Of a stretch of DNA of 39,239 nucleotides, positions 15,584 to 24,017 are shown piece after piece. Positions within the stretch are counted from its first letter, which is position 1; the number at the start of each line of letters is the position of its first letter. The stretch is taken from contig NZ_BFBX01000028.1 of NCBI RefSeq assembly GCF_003851045.1, forward strand, positions 497-39,735, in the 5' to 3' direction. The position numbers were made by a program, and so were the translations under genes. The notes under the pieces were generated by a model that saw only the letters and a program-made list of their open reading frames with translations, had not been told where the DNA came from and ran no database searches. This stretch comes from Paenibacillus sp. 598K (GTDB lineage Bacteria; Bacillota; Bacilli; Paenibacillales; Paenibacillaceae).

Positions 15584-16495
15584 TCAGCCTTTGACCGCGC
15601 CCACCGTAATGCCGCGGATAAAGTAGCGCTGGACGAACGGATAGAACAGGATGACCGGACCGGTGGCGATGACGGCTGTGGCCATCTTCATCGATTCGAG
15701 CGGCACGTCGCTCAGTTGGACATTGGAGGCGGCGGCCGAATTGCGGACATAATCGGCGGTTGTGATCGTGTTGTACAGGAACAGCTGCAATGGACGGTAT
15801 TCCATATTGGTAGAGAGGAACAAGACGGCGTGGTACCATTCGTTCCAGTAGCCGAGGGCGATGAACAGGCCGATCGTCGCCAGCGCCGGCGTCGTCATCG
15901 GCAGGATCAGCTTGATGAAGATCGTGAAGTCGCCGGCCCCGTCGATCTTGGCAGACTCGGTGATCGCATGCGGGATCGAGCGGACGAAGCTCTTCATCAT
16001 GATGATCAGGAACGGCGTCAGCAGCCCTGGCAGCAGCACGGCGAGATAGTTGTCCTGCAGGCTCAGATAACGGGTCATGAGCAGATAGAACGGCACCAGC
16101 CCGCCGGAGAACAGCGTCGTGAAGTAGATGAAAAATGAGATGCCGTTGCGCAGTCCGAAGTCGGGGCGCTGCAGCGCATAACCCGTCATCGCGACGATGA
16201 AGAGGCCGATGGCTGTCCCTGCGATCGTAAGCACCATCGTAACGACGTAGGCGCCGAGGATCTGGTCAGGATTCTGAAATACAATGCTGTAGGCAAAGGT
16301 GCTGAACTCGCGCGGCCAGATGTTAAAGCCGAATTTCTTGATCATCCCCTCTGCCGTAAACGACGTACCGATTACCAGCAGGAAGGGCAACAGACAACTC
16401 AAGGCGAAAAGCCCGATGAAAACGTAACCAAATGTCCGAACGGCAAGCTCGCTGGCGCCTGCGCGTATGCTTCTGTTCGTTTCCGATTGCTGCAC
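15584..16495 (-). CDS. Sugar ABC transporter permease, YtcP/LplC (MalG-like) type
   Basis: This 303-residue inner-membrane subunit has six expected membrane segments (for example FGYVFIGLFALSCLLPFLLVI near the start) and the coupling loop ITESAKIDGAGDFTIFIKL. It ends in QRYFIRGITVGAVKG, like the permease of the fucosidase operon. The GTG at 16495 is chosen because AGGAGG lies 7 bases upstream; a GTG three codons earlier overlaps that site. It starts 12 bases after the LplB-type partner, so the two form one channel. Confidence 0.9.
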   Translation of the reverse strand: MQQSETNRSIRAGASELAVRTFGYVFIGLFALSCLLPFLLVIGTSFTAEGMIKKFGFNIWPREFSTFAYSIVFQNPDQILGAYVVTMVLTIAGTAIGLFIVAMTGYALQRPDFGLRNGISFFIYFTTLFSGGLVPFYLLMTRYLSLQDNYLAVLLPGLLTPFLIIMMKSFVRSIPHAITESAKIDGAGDFTIFIKLILPMTTPALATIGLFIALGYWNEWYHAVLFLSTNMEYRPLQLFLYNTITTADYVRNSAAASNVQLSDVPLESMKMATAVIATGPVILFYPFVQRYFIRGITVGAVKG

Positions 16496-16507
16496 CTGCG
16501 CCACCTC

Positions 16508-17473
16508 CTAGAAGAGTGAGTTCTCGGGCGAGACCTTGCGTACGATCCAGTTCGCCGTCAGGATGATGACAAGACCGAAGAAGGACTGATAGAGGCTAAC
16601 GGCGCTACCGATCGAGAAGTTGAAATTAGTAACTAACGCGCGGAACACGTAAATTTCAATAATATCGGTTGTCGCGTACAACGCCGTATTATTGGCTCCA
16701 ACCAAGTTATAAATTAAACCAAAGTTGCCCTTGAGAATGCCGCCCAGCGAGAACAACAGCAGGATGATAAAGGTCGGCTTCAGCCATGGCAGCACGATAT
16801 GGATGATGCGCTGGAAGGCGTTGGCGCCGTCGATCTCCGACGCTTCGATGATCTCGTTGTCAAGCCCCATAATCGCGGCAAAGTAGATGATCGAGCCATA
16901 GCCTGTCGTCTGCCACAGGTAAGCGAGGACGATAATAAACGGCCAGATCGCGGCGTTGGAATACGTCTTGAGCGGCTCTATGCCGAACCCGCCGAGCATC
17001 TGATTGAGCAGGCCGTACTCATAGCTCAGGATGTTGTAGGCAATCAGTCCGATCAGGACCGCCGAGATGAAGTGGGGTAGGAACATGATTGTCTGGCTGA
17101 CCTTTTTGAACCATTTGCGGCGCAGCTCATTGAGCAGGACGGCCACCAGAATCTGCAGGACGTTGCCCAGCAGGATAAAGGCCAGGTTGTAGGCGACAGT
17201 GTTGAACGTCAGCCGCCATAGATCGCCGTTCATGACCAGAAAGCGGAAGTTATCGAAGGCAACAAACGGACTTCGGAAAATGCCGTCCGAATAGTTGAAC
17301 TGGATGAACGCCAGGTACAGGCCTGGCATCGGCAAGTAGGCGAAAACGATAAAAAACAGAATCGCCGGCAAGCACATCAAAATGAGCGTCCGGTTGTTCA
17401 TCCACCTTCTGAGACGGCCGCTCTCGGTCCGCGGCCGCTTGCGCTTAAGCACCGTATCGACGTCGACTGCCAT
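16508..17473 (-). CDS. Sugar ABC transporter permease, LplB (MalF-like) type
   Basis: This 321-residue inner-membrane subunit has a basic start (KRKRPRTESGRLRRW), then NRTLILMCLPAILFFIVFAYLPM as its first membrane segment and the EAA loop IEASEIDGANAFQRIIHIVLP. A GGGAGGG site precedes the ATG, and the gene begins 21 bases after the GH35 stop, so it is co-transcribed with that enzyme. It partners the YtcP-type permease just downstream. An ATPase is not encoded in the operon. Confidence 0.92.
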   Translation of the reverse strand: MAVDVDTVLKRKRPRTESGRLRRWMNNRTLILMCLPAILFFIVFAYLPMPGLYLAFIQFNYSDGIFRSPFVAFDNFRFLVMNGDLWRLTFNTVAYNLAFILLGNVLQILVAVLLNELRRKWFKKVSQTIMFLPHFISAVLIGLIAYNILSYEYGLLNQMLGGFGIEPLKTYSNAAIWPFIIVLAYLWQTTGYGSIIYFAAIMGLDNEIIEASEIDGANAFQRIIHIVLPWLKPTFIILLLFSLGGILKGNFGLIYNLVGANNTALYATTDIIEIYVFRALVTNFNFSIGSAVSLYQSFFGLVIILTANWIVRKVSPENSLF

Positions 17474-17494
17474 GATGAACCCTCCCTGTGTCCG

Positions 17495-20305
17495 TTAGTT
17501 AGTAACCGCCCGGAATCGCACGGTGCTCAGCCGGCCGGGCGCTCCCGCGTCGATCGCCTCGAGCAGCAAGGACAACTGCCCTCCCGCAGCCTCGCGCCAT
17601 GCGCCGGGCAAGTAAAAGGATGCGGGATCGCCGCCTCGCATCGTCGGCCCTGTCCCCTCCTCCGCCAGCCACAGCCGACCGACGATCCGTCCGGCGTAAA
17701 AGGCGGTCAGCTTCAGCCCCGCTCCGGCGACAGCGACGCGCCAGCCGAGTCCGCCTGGCGACTCGTCGGTCGTCAAGTGCAGCCAGGCCGCATCGCCGGG
17801 CACAAGCTCCAGGGGCAACGCGACCGCAACCGCCTCGGACCGGCCACGCTCCGCATGGCCGTGCCACGTCGCCTCGTCGGCCCCGCACACCGACCACTCA
17901 TCCGCTCGGACGCCCTCATAGAGGAGCACAGGCCCGCGCGGCAGTCCGCGCGCTCGCTCCATGACGACGGTCAACGCCACCGTCTGGCCCGGAGCCAGCA
18001 GATCGTCCAGCCGGATATACGGATCGAACGGGCTGATCTCGCCCATGTCCAGATCGTCAACATATAGTCTGGCGCGCACCCGCAGCTCCGGGAAGTGCAG
18101 CGTCCACGAATCCGCGTCAGCGGCGGCGGTGAAGCTGCGGCGATAGCACTCCAGCGCAGGCTGGTCGGGCGACGTCCAATCGCCGAACGATACCATCGGC
18201 CACGCGTCGCCAACGGCTGCATCGACAGGAAGGGCGAGCGAGTCGAGGTACGGTCCTCGCAGCATCTGCCAGTTGCCGCTGAGCCGATGCACCTGCGAGA
18301 CCGCTGTCAGACCTGTCAGCCCCTTCATCGCATGCAGACCAAGCGAGGGCTGCAGCACATCGTCGAAGTTGGAGTGGCCCCAGATCTCTACCCGGGCCTG
18401 AAGTCGCTCTGCCACGGCAGGCTCGCCGAACGCCAGATACGCATCGGAGCCGCCGGGGACCGCCGTGCCGACATAGCCCCCGTCCGCATACAGCGATACG
18501 ACATCGCTGCCCTGCCGGATCAGCACGCCTGCGACCTGTCGCTGCAGCGACGGGAGTCGCGCCTCGTACCAGGCATAGCCCCGATAGATGCCGACTCGCT
18601 CCAGATAGTCGGCGCGCGTCAGCCGGACTGGACCGTCGACGCCCGGGATCGGCGCGCTCGCATCGATCACCGACATCGTCCAGCCCTCTGTCACAGGCTG
18701 TCCGGGAGGACGAGGCGTTGGTCTAACGCCCATTAACACATCCCCAGTATCCGCTATAGATTCCACATAAAGCGCTTTATCTAGGGAATGGACGATCAGC
18801 TGCAATACGCCTCCAGCGGCGAGCCATATCCTACAGCGCATCTCCTCTGCGCCGTCAGCCTCGACGATCAAGCGGCCGTCGAGATAGGCTACGGCTGCAC
18901 CCCGCGCCTCCCAGCGCAACGGCTCCTCCAGCTGCAGTGCCAGCGATGCCGCGCCCTCCGCGTGGAAGAGCAGCGCCTGCCCATCGTCCGTGTCAGCCGA
19001 CAGGTACAGCTCTGCCCCGGCGCTCTCCAGACAGCCTCCCGAGACGCCAAAGCGCGAGGTAGGAAGCGCCAGCGGCAGCGTCATCGAGCGGCTCGCAGGG
19101 AGCGTGAAGGCGATACGCGGCTGCCCCGTCCCCGCCTCCCCCGCTATCCGACACAAGACGAGCCGCTTGTCCCGATCCTCGAGATTGGTCACGGTCGCGA
19201 GATAGCCTCCGCCTCTGAGCCGCAGCGCCTGTGGACGAGCGACGCCGACGTTGCCGCCCTCCAGCCGCCAGCCTGCTTCCTCCAGCGTACATACCGTCGC
19301 CTCGCCAAGCGCCTCGCCATAGGTCTGGATCAAGCGTCCGAGCAAGCGCCCCTCGTAGCCCTCCTCGCGGATCTCGCCCTCCGGGGAGATCATGCCGCCG
19401 AAGTCATAGTCGGAGGTCAGGAAGGCCAGCGGGCTGCCCCAGTTGTTGGTCGCATTGGTGAAGCCAAAGTCGGTGCCCGATACTTGCAGATAAGGTCCCA
19501 GCAGTTTGGCCCCTGAGGCGAGCAGTCGACGCAGGAAATAGTGCGAGCGGTTCGTCTCCGTCACCAGCAGCGGATAGCCGCGCTCCCGCACGAGGCGCTC
19601 ATAGTGCAGCACCTTGGCCTCCAGCTCGGGGGCGCGGTCGTCGGCGTACACATTGCAGGCTGGGGCGACGCCCTCTGCCCAGCCGGTCGCCTCCGCCAGG
19701 CCGCCCTGCCCGGCACAGGCGAACAGCGGCACCGTGATGCCTCGCGCGAGCGCCATGTCCCGGAGCGCGCCGATGTATCCCTTCGGGTCGGAGCAGTTGT
19801 AGAAGTCCAGTTCATTGTCCAACTGCACCGCGATGACCGAGCCGCCCTCGCCCTCCTGGAATGCCCGCAGCAGCGGCAGGATCCGGTCGAACCAGCCGGC
19901 TACGCACTGGAGGAACTGCGGGTCGTTGTCGCGCAGCCGCATCCCCTCTCGCGCGAGCAGATAGGCCGGCAGCGCGCCGCCATCCCACTCCGAGCAGATA
20001 TAAGGCCCGGGGCGAGCGACCACCCATAATCCCGTCTCTGCCGCTGTACGCAGGAATGCCTCCACGTCGCGCTCGCCCTCGAAATCCCACGCCCCTTCCT
20101 GCTGCTCGTGATGATTCCAGGGGAAGTAGACGTCGATCGTGTTGTAGCCCAGATGCCTCAGCTGCTCCATCCGCGCCCGCCAATAGGCGCGGGGGATCCG
20201 GAAATAAAATAACGAAGCGCACAACAAGAGGCGGGATTGCTGGCCGATGCGGATCGCATCGCCCTGAAATCGCACGCTGGAAGCTGACTCCGTGACCTTG
20301 CTCAT
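17495..20305 (-). CDS. GH35 beta-galactosidase-like glycosidase
   Basis: This 936-residue, signal-less protein is expected to cleave terminal beta-galactosides in the cytoplasm. The TIM barrel fills about residues 1-330, with YNTIDVYFPWNHHE, RPGPYICSEWDGGALPAYL (98-116), the acid/base pair NE at 164-165 in VQLDNELDFY, the predicted nucleophile E250 in LLVTETNRSHY, and GTDFGFTNATN. The residues after E250 differ from the usual GH35 EF/W..GW pattern, so substrate preference may be unusual. Beta-sandwich domains follow. A GGGAGGG site precedes the ATG. It is the first gene of a four-gene import operon and lies downstream of lacI and its operators. Confidence 0.85.
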   Translation of the reverse strand: MSKVTESASSVRFQGDAIRIGQQSRLLLCASLFYFRIPRAYWRARMEQLRHLGYNTIDVYFPWNHHEQQEGAWDFEGERDVEAFLRTAAETGLWVVARPGPYICSEWDGGALPAYLLAREGMRLRDNDPQFLQCVAGWFDRILPLLRAFQEGEGGSVIAVQLDNELDFYNCSDPKGYIGALRDMALARGITVPLFACAGQGGLAEATGWAEGVAPACNVYADDRAPELEAKVLHYERLVRERGYPLLVTETNRSHYFLRRLLASGAKLLGPYLQVSGTDFGFTNATNNWGSPLAFLTSDYDFGGMISPEGEIREEGYEGRLLGRLIQTYGEALGEATVCTLEEAGWRLEGGNVGVARPQALRLRGGGYLATVTNLEDRDKRLVLCRIAGEAGTGQPRIAFTLPASRSMTLPLALPTSRFGVSGGCLESAGAELYLSADTDDGQALLFHAEGAASLALQLEEPLRWEARGAAVAYLDGRLIVEADGAEEMRCRIWLAAGGVLQLIVHSLDKALYVESIADTGDVLMGVRPTPRPPGQPVTEGWTMSVIDASAPIPGVDGPVRLTRADYLERVGIYRGYAWYEARLPSLQRQVAGVLIRQGSDVVSLYADGGYVGTAVPGGSDAYLAFGEPAVAERLQARVEIWGHSNFDDVLQPSLGLHAMKGLTGLTAVSQVHRLSGNWQMLRGPYLDSLALPVDAAVGDAWPMVSFGDWTSPDQPALECYRRSFTAAADADSWTLHFPELRVRARLYVDDLDMGEISPFDPYIRLDDLLAPGQTVALTVVMERARGLPRGPVLLYEGVRADEWSVCGADEATWHGHAERGRSEAVAVALPLELVPGDAAWLHLTTDESPGGLGWRVAVAGAGLKLTAFYAGRIVGRLWLAEEGTGPTMRGGDPASFYLPGAWREAAGGQLSLLLEAIDAGAPGRLSTVRFRAVTN

Positions 20306-20360
20306 AAGCTGTCCCTCCCGACTTGATCGTAATCATCGAAACGCAGATCTGGCCAATTGA

Positions 20361-20388
20361 AATGTAACCCGTTACATATAAGGTTCAA
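20361..20388 (-). promoter_or_regulatory. Promoter of the GH35 operon, overlapped by operator O1
   Basis: TTGAAC (-35) and TACATT (-10) are 16 bases apart on the minus strand. The perfect palindrome ATGTAAC-CC-GTTACAT (20362-20377) covers the spacer and -10, so a bound LacI-type repressor would block RNA polymerase. The -35 abuts the T run of the lacI terminator. Confidence 0.65.
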
Positions 20389-20417
20389 AAAAAGCACGCA
20401 AATCGATAAGCGTGCTT
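20387..20417 (-). terminator. Rho-independent terminator of lacI
   Basis: On the minus strand AAGCACGC pairs perfectly with GCGTGCTT around a 10-base loop and is followed by a run of seven T. It ends lacI transcription just before the GH35 promoter. Confidence 0.9.
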
Positions 20418-20450
20418 CCCTAGTCCCCATTCCACCTGCAATCGTCATCC

Positions 20451-20464
20451 TGCAACGGGTTACA
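20451..20464. promoter_or_regulatory. Second LacI-type operator O2 in lacI 3' region
   Basis: TGCAAC-GG-GTTACA matches O1 with one changed half-site base. It lies between the lacI stop and the lacI terminator, about 88 bases from O1 centre to centre, a distance suited to DNA looping by a tetramer or to road-block control. Confidence 0.55.
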
Positions 20465-20496
20465 AAAATGAGTTCAGAATATTTTATACCCTCATT

Positions 20497-21582
20497 CTAT
20501 TCAACACTGTAAGCGTTGTCAATCATTTTATTTGCCACGCTCACCGGCGCAGCCGATTCTCTGATCGCCAGCTCGGGACGAACCTTGATCGTCTTGATTG
20601 CCTTGTCTCCGTCCATCATCCCGCAGATCTGATCCGCCGCGATCCGGCCGACCTCATAGCATTTCAACGACACGGTCGTCAGCTCGGGGATGCTGTTGGC
20701 CGCATAGGGGATGTCGTCGAAGCCGACGATCGACAGATCCTCCGGGACGCGGATGCCGGCCTTGTGCGCGGCCTTCATGACGCCTACAGCGACCAGATCG
20801 TTGGCGCAAAAAACGGCCGTCGGAAGCGTCGATAGCTGCAGCAGCCGATTGAAATATTGCTTGCCGCTGTCGACCGAGAAGTCGCCGTCCAGCACCCATT
20901 CCTTGCGCGGCTTCAGCCCGTTGTCCCGCATCGCCCGCTGGAAGCCCTGCAGCCGCTGCAGCGTATTGGACATGTAGCTGTAGCCGCCGACGAAGGCGAT
21001 GTCGCGGTGCCCCAGATGGATCAGGTATTGGGTCGCCAGCTGCGCGCCCTCCCTCTCGTCGACGTACACGCGATGGACATCCGCCCCCGGCACCTGCCCG
21101 TTGACGAGCAGCAGCGGCACGCGCTGCGCGACATCGACGATCTCCTTGACCTGCGCTGCGCTCGGGCGGGCCAGATTGATCCGTCCGCCGATCCAGACGA
21201 TGCCGTCCACCCGCTTCTCCATGAGCAGGTTGAGATACTCCGACTCCCGCTCGTACTGGTCCGCGTACTCGCCTTCGGTAGATACGGTGTCGCACAGGAA
21301 GATCGTGTAGCCATGCTTCCTTGCCTGCTGATCCAGCCCCGCGAGTAGCGTCGGGAAGAAGGGGTTCGTAATATCAGGAATGATGACACCGAGCATGCCC
21401 GTCGCTTTTTTGAACAAGCTGCGAGCCAGCGCGTTGGGCTGGAACTGATACTTGTCGATCAACGCCTGGACGCGCGCCTTGGTGGCCGGTCGGACAGGCG
21501 CCGTATTGTTGAGCACGCGGGACACGGTGGCGACCGACACCTGGGCTTCTCTGGCTATGTCGTATACTGTGATTCTCTTCAT
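20497..21582 (-). CDS. LacI-family transcriptional regulator
   Basis: This 361-residue repressor has an N-terminal helix-turn-helix (ITVYDIAREAQVSVATVSRVLNN, about 4-26), a hinge helix with NALARSL, and a periplasmic-binding-like effector domain (GVIIPDITNPFF, GIVWIGGR, FVGGYSYM, AVFCANDLVAVGVM, IVGFDD). It lies directly upstream of the GH35 operon and downstream of the four-enzyme catabolic block, all on one strand. Two palindromes of TGTAAC-NN-GTTACA type lie between it and GH35, and it is the obvious candidate to bind them. The effector is unknown; a galactoside or a product of the upstream enzymes is plausible. Confidence 0.9.
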   Translation of the reverse strand: MKRITVYDIAREAQVSVATVSRVLNNTAPVRPATKARVQALIDKYQFQPNALARSLFKKATGMLGVIIPDITNPFFPTLLAGLDQQARKHGYTIFLCDTVSTEGEYADQYERESEYLNLLMEKRVDGIVWIGGRINLARPSAAQVKEIVDVAQRVPLLLVNGQVPGADVHRVYVDEREGAQLATQYLIHLGHRDIAFVGGYSYMSNTLQRLQGFQRAMRDNGLKPRKEWVLDGDFSVDSGKQYFNRLLQLSTLPTAVFCANDLVAVGVMKAAHKAGIRVPEDLSIVGFDDIPYAANSIPELTTVSLKCYEVGRIAADQICGMMDGDKAIKTIKVRPELAIRESAAPVSVANKMIDNAYSVE

Positions 21583-21668
21583 CTCGACCCGCTCCTAGTC
21601 TGTATGATAGGTTACGAGTAGGATATCAGAATTCACGTCATTTGAATACGCTTTAATGTACAGCACAA

Positions 21669-21696
21669 CGCCCCTGACCAGAGAAGGCCAGGGGCG
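21669..21696 (-). terminator. Hairpin ending the four-enzyme block, possible terminator
   Basis: CGCCCCTGGCC pairs with GGTCAGGGGCG around a 6-base loop, 25 bases after the oxidoreductase stop. Only a short T-poor stretch follows, so some read-through into lacI is possible. Confidence 0.6.
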
Positions 21697-21721
21697 CTCA
21701 TGTCCGTATTTGCTCGAATGG

Positions 21722-22966
21722 TTAATCGTCGGTCCGCCACCAATGCTGCGACCGATCGGCAAACTCGGGCGCGCGCACGATCCTGCCGGGCACCGCCCAA
21801 TCGACGCCATGCTCGGAAAACAGCTTGCCCTCCGCCGCGCAGGTCGTCATAATCGACTCCAGCTCGCGGATATGCGTCGCGATCGTGTCGCCCTCCGGCG
21901 TACGCTCGACAGCGCTCTCCGCTACCGCATGCACCGCTCCCGAGGACTGGAACGCCGCATTGGTGACAGCCAGATAGTTGGCCGAGCCCTCGATCGAGGC
22001 ATGCAGCGGCTGTGACGGGTCGTCGATGGCCGACATCAGGTTCAGGTAGAGGCGACGCATCAGCTCGCCCTGCGAGAAGCCTTCGCTGTAATCGGCCGTC
22101 TGCTCCGTCCCGTCGCCACTCGTCCAATGCAGCACATTGTCATAATGCCAGGTCATCACGCCCTTGCTGCCTTCCATACGGATCATCGGCTGCGGCTGAT
22201 GGTCATGCGCGCACAAGGTCGTGAACATCATCAGCTCGACGCCGTTGTCCATCCGCGCTCTCACGCAAGCTGTATCCTCCGACTCGATCGGATGTCCATG
22301 GTAGAGCTCGGCCTGCACCTCGACGGGCGTCGCGCGCTCGGCATCGCCGAGGCCGGCGGCCGACAGCGCATTGTAGTATAAGTGCGAGAACGGATTGTGC
22401 AGCGTGCCGTCCATGACATACCCGCTGCGATGCTTGAGCTTGCCCGCCCAGCCTGTGCGCGAGTAGTAGTCGTCGGTGCGCTTCCACATGCCAAGGCCAG
22501 TGACCCGCCGCAGCTCGCCGATCTCGCCGCTCTTGATCAGCTCCAGCGCCTGGAGGAACGCCTCGCCCGTCGTATTCTGATACTGCACCGCCAGCCGCCG
22601 TCCCTGCTCCCGGCTGACCGCCGCCATCTCTACCGCGTCCTCCAGCAGGACGGCAGCCGGCTTCTCGGTCAGCACATGGATGCCGCGCCGCAGCGCCGTG
22701 ATCGCCATCGGCTTGTGGAGAGCGATCGGGGTCGCCAGCGCCACGAAGTCCAGATCGGGATGCGCATCCAGCATCGCTTCATAGTCGGTATAGCACACAG
22801 CGCCCAAGCCGCCCAGCGTCTCGATATTCTCGCTGCAAGCCTCCGGATTCGGATCGACGCAAGCCACGCATTCCAGCACTCCCTCTGCTGCGAGCTGCGC
22901 GATGACGCGCACATGGGAGCCTCCGAAGCCGCCTACGCCTGCCAGAGCCATTCGTTTTTTGGTCAT
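21722..22966 (-). CDS. Gfo/Idh/MocA-family oxidoreductase (second of two)
   Basis: This 414-residue NAD(P)-dependent sugar or polyol oxidoreductase has the Rossmann motif GVGGFGGSH (10-18), the conserved EKP at 101-103 (HVLTEKPAA) and the second alpha/beta domain with the active-site region YNALSAAGLGD. It lacks a secretion signal. It is the last enzyme gene of a minus-strand block with a TIM-barrel isomerase, a DUF993 protein and a second Gfo/Idh protein. Members of this family often oxidise a ring hydroxyl to a keto sugar or reduce it back. The substrate is not readable from sequence. A AAAGGAG site lies about 12 bases before the ATG. Confidence 0.85.
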   Translation of the reverse strand: MTKKRMALAGVGGFGGSHVRVIAQLAAEGVLECVACVDPNPEACSENIETLGGLGAVCYTDYEAMLDAHPDLDFVALATPIALHKPMAITALRRGIHVLTEKPAAVLLEDAVEMAAVSREQGRRLAVQYQNTTGEAFLQALELIKSGEIGELRRVTGLGMWKRTDDYYSRTGWAGKLKHRSGYVMDGTLHNPFSHLYYNALSAAGLGDAERATPVEVQAELYHGHPIESEDTACVRARMDNGVELMMFTTLCAHDHQPQPMIRMEGSKGVMTWHYDNVLHWTSGDGTEQTADYSEGFSQGELMRRLYLNLMSAIDDPSQPLHASIEGSANYLAVTNAAFQSSGAVHAVAESAVERTPEGDTIATHIRELESIMTTCAAEGKLFSEHGVDWAVPGRIVRAPEFADRSQHWWRTDD

Positions 22967-23101
22967 AGCCGTTTTGATCTCCTTTGTTGTACAGAGTCTA
23001 ATCGATGCGAGCTTGCCCTCAAGCTGCCGTCTTCGGCCTAACCTGACGCACGATGCCCGGACCGTCGGCGGCGGCCCGGGCTCGCGAGCTTCTACTCCTC
23101 T

Positions 23102-23923
23102 TTATACGTGCTCCAGGTACCGCTGCTTCATCAGCTCCATCACATCGTCGCCGTCCATATCCCAGATCGCCTGGTTGAAAATCTCCACCTCGATCGGGCC
23201 GTTATAGCCTGCCTGCTCCACCGCCTGGCGGATCTTGCGCAGCTCGATCACGCCGTCGCCCATCATGCCGCGTCCGAGCAGCAGATCCGGCACCGGCACG
23301 AGCCAGTCGGACACATGGTAGCCGAGGATACGGCCGGCCGCCCGCTCGATCTGCGGGTACAGGTCGGGGTCCCACCAGACGTGGAACACATCGACGACGA
23401 CGCCGACTTGCTCGGGCGTATACTGCTCGGCGATCGTGTTGGCCTGGGCCAGCGACACGACGACGGAGCGCTCGGCGGCATACATCGGATGCAGCGGCTC
23501 GATGCCCAGCTTGACGCCATGCGCCTGCGCATGCTCGACCAGCTTGGCGATCCCCTCTTCCACGTACTGGCGCGCCGTGGCGATATCCTTGTCCGCCGAC
23601 GGTCCGCACACGAGCACGAGCGTATCCGTGCCCAGCTCCGCCGCCTCCTCGACTGCCCGGAAGTTATCCTCCAGGTTGGCCTGACGCTGCGCCGCCGTAT
23701 CGCCGGGGAAGTAGCCGCCGCGGCATAGACTCGACACCTTCAGCCCGGACTCGCGGATGATCCGCTTGCTCTCGGAGAGGCCCAGCTCGGCGACCTTGTT
23801 GCGCCACGGCGCGATCCACGGCACGCCAGCCCGCAGACTGCCCTCGACCGCCTCGCGCAGCGTCCACTGATTAGTCGTAATCTGGTTCAGACTGAGCCGA
23901 TCCAGCGATTGTATCGGTTGCAT
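23102..23923 (-). CDS. Sugar phosphate isomerase/epimerase-like TIM-barrel protein
   Basis: This 273-residue protein belongs to the xylose-isomerase-like TIM-barrel (AP endonuclease 2) family. Metal-ligand candidates are Glu in LGIEPLHP, Asp and His in VVDVFHVWWDP, and Glu in GPIEVEIF. The ATG at 23923 has GAGGAGG six bases upstream; an ATG five codons earlier overlaps that site. It lies between a DUF993 gene and a Gfo/Idh gene in the same direction. Related proteins act as inosose dehydratases, keto-sugar isomerases or 3-keto-glycoside-processing enzymes; which applies here cannot be decided. Confidence 0.85.
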   Translation of the reverse strand: MQPIQSLDRLSLNQITTNQWTLREAVEGSLRAGVPWIAPWRNKVAELGLSESKRIIRESGLKVSSLCRGGYFPGDTAAQRQANLEDNFRAVEEAAELGTDTLVLVCGPSADKDIATARQYVEEGIAKLVEHAQAHGVKLGIEPLHPMYAAERSVVVSLAQANTIAEQYTPEQVGVVVDVFHVWWDPDLYPQIERAAGRILGYHVSDWLVPVPDLLLGRGMMGDGVIELRKIRQAVEQAGYNGPIEVEIFNQAIWDMDGDDVMELMKQRYLEHV

Positions 23924-23986
23924 AGTTATCCTCCTCATTGTAGCGGCTGATCCGCCTCATGTACACGATTGCGCCGGCCGGCAATA

Positions 23987-24007
23987 AGGCGGCCAGTGCG
24001 GCCGCCT
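23987..24007 (-). other. GC-rich hairpin between DUF993 and isomerase genes
   Basis: AGGCGGCC pairs perfectly with GGCCGCCT around a 5-base loop, 10 bases after the DUF993 stop, followed by TTATTG. It could attenuate transcription or mark an mRNA processing point inside the operon. Confidence 0.45.
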
Positions 24008-24017
24008 CTCCCATCCT

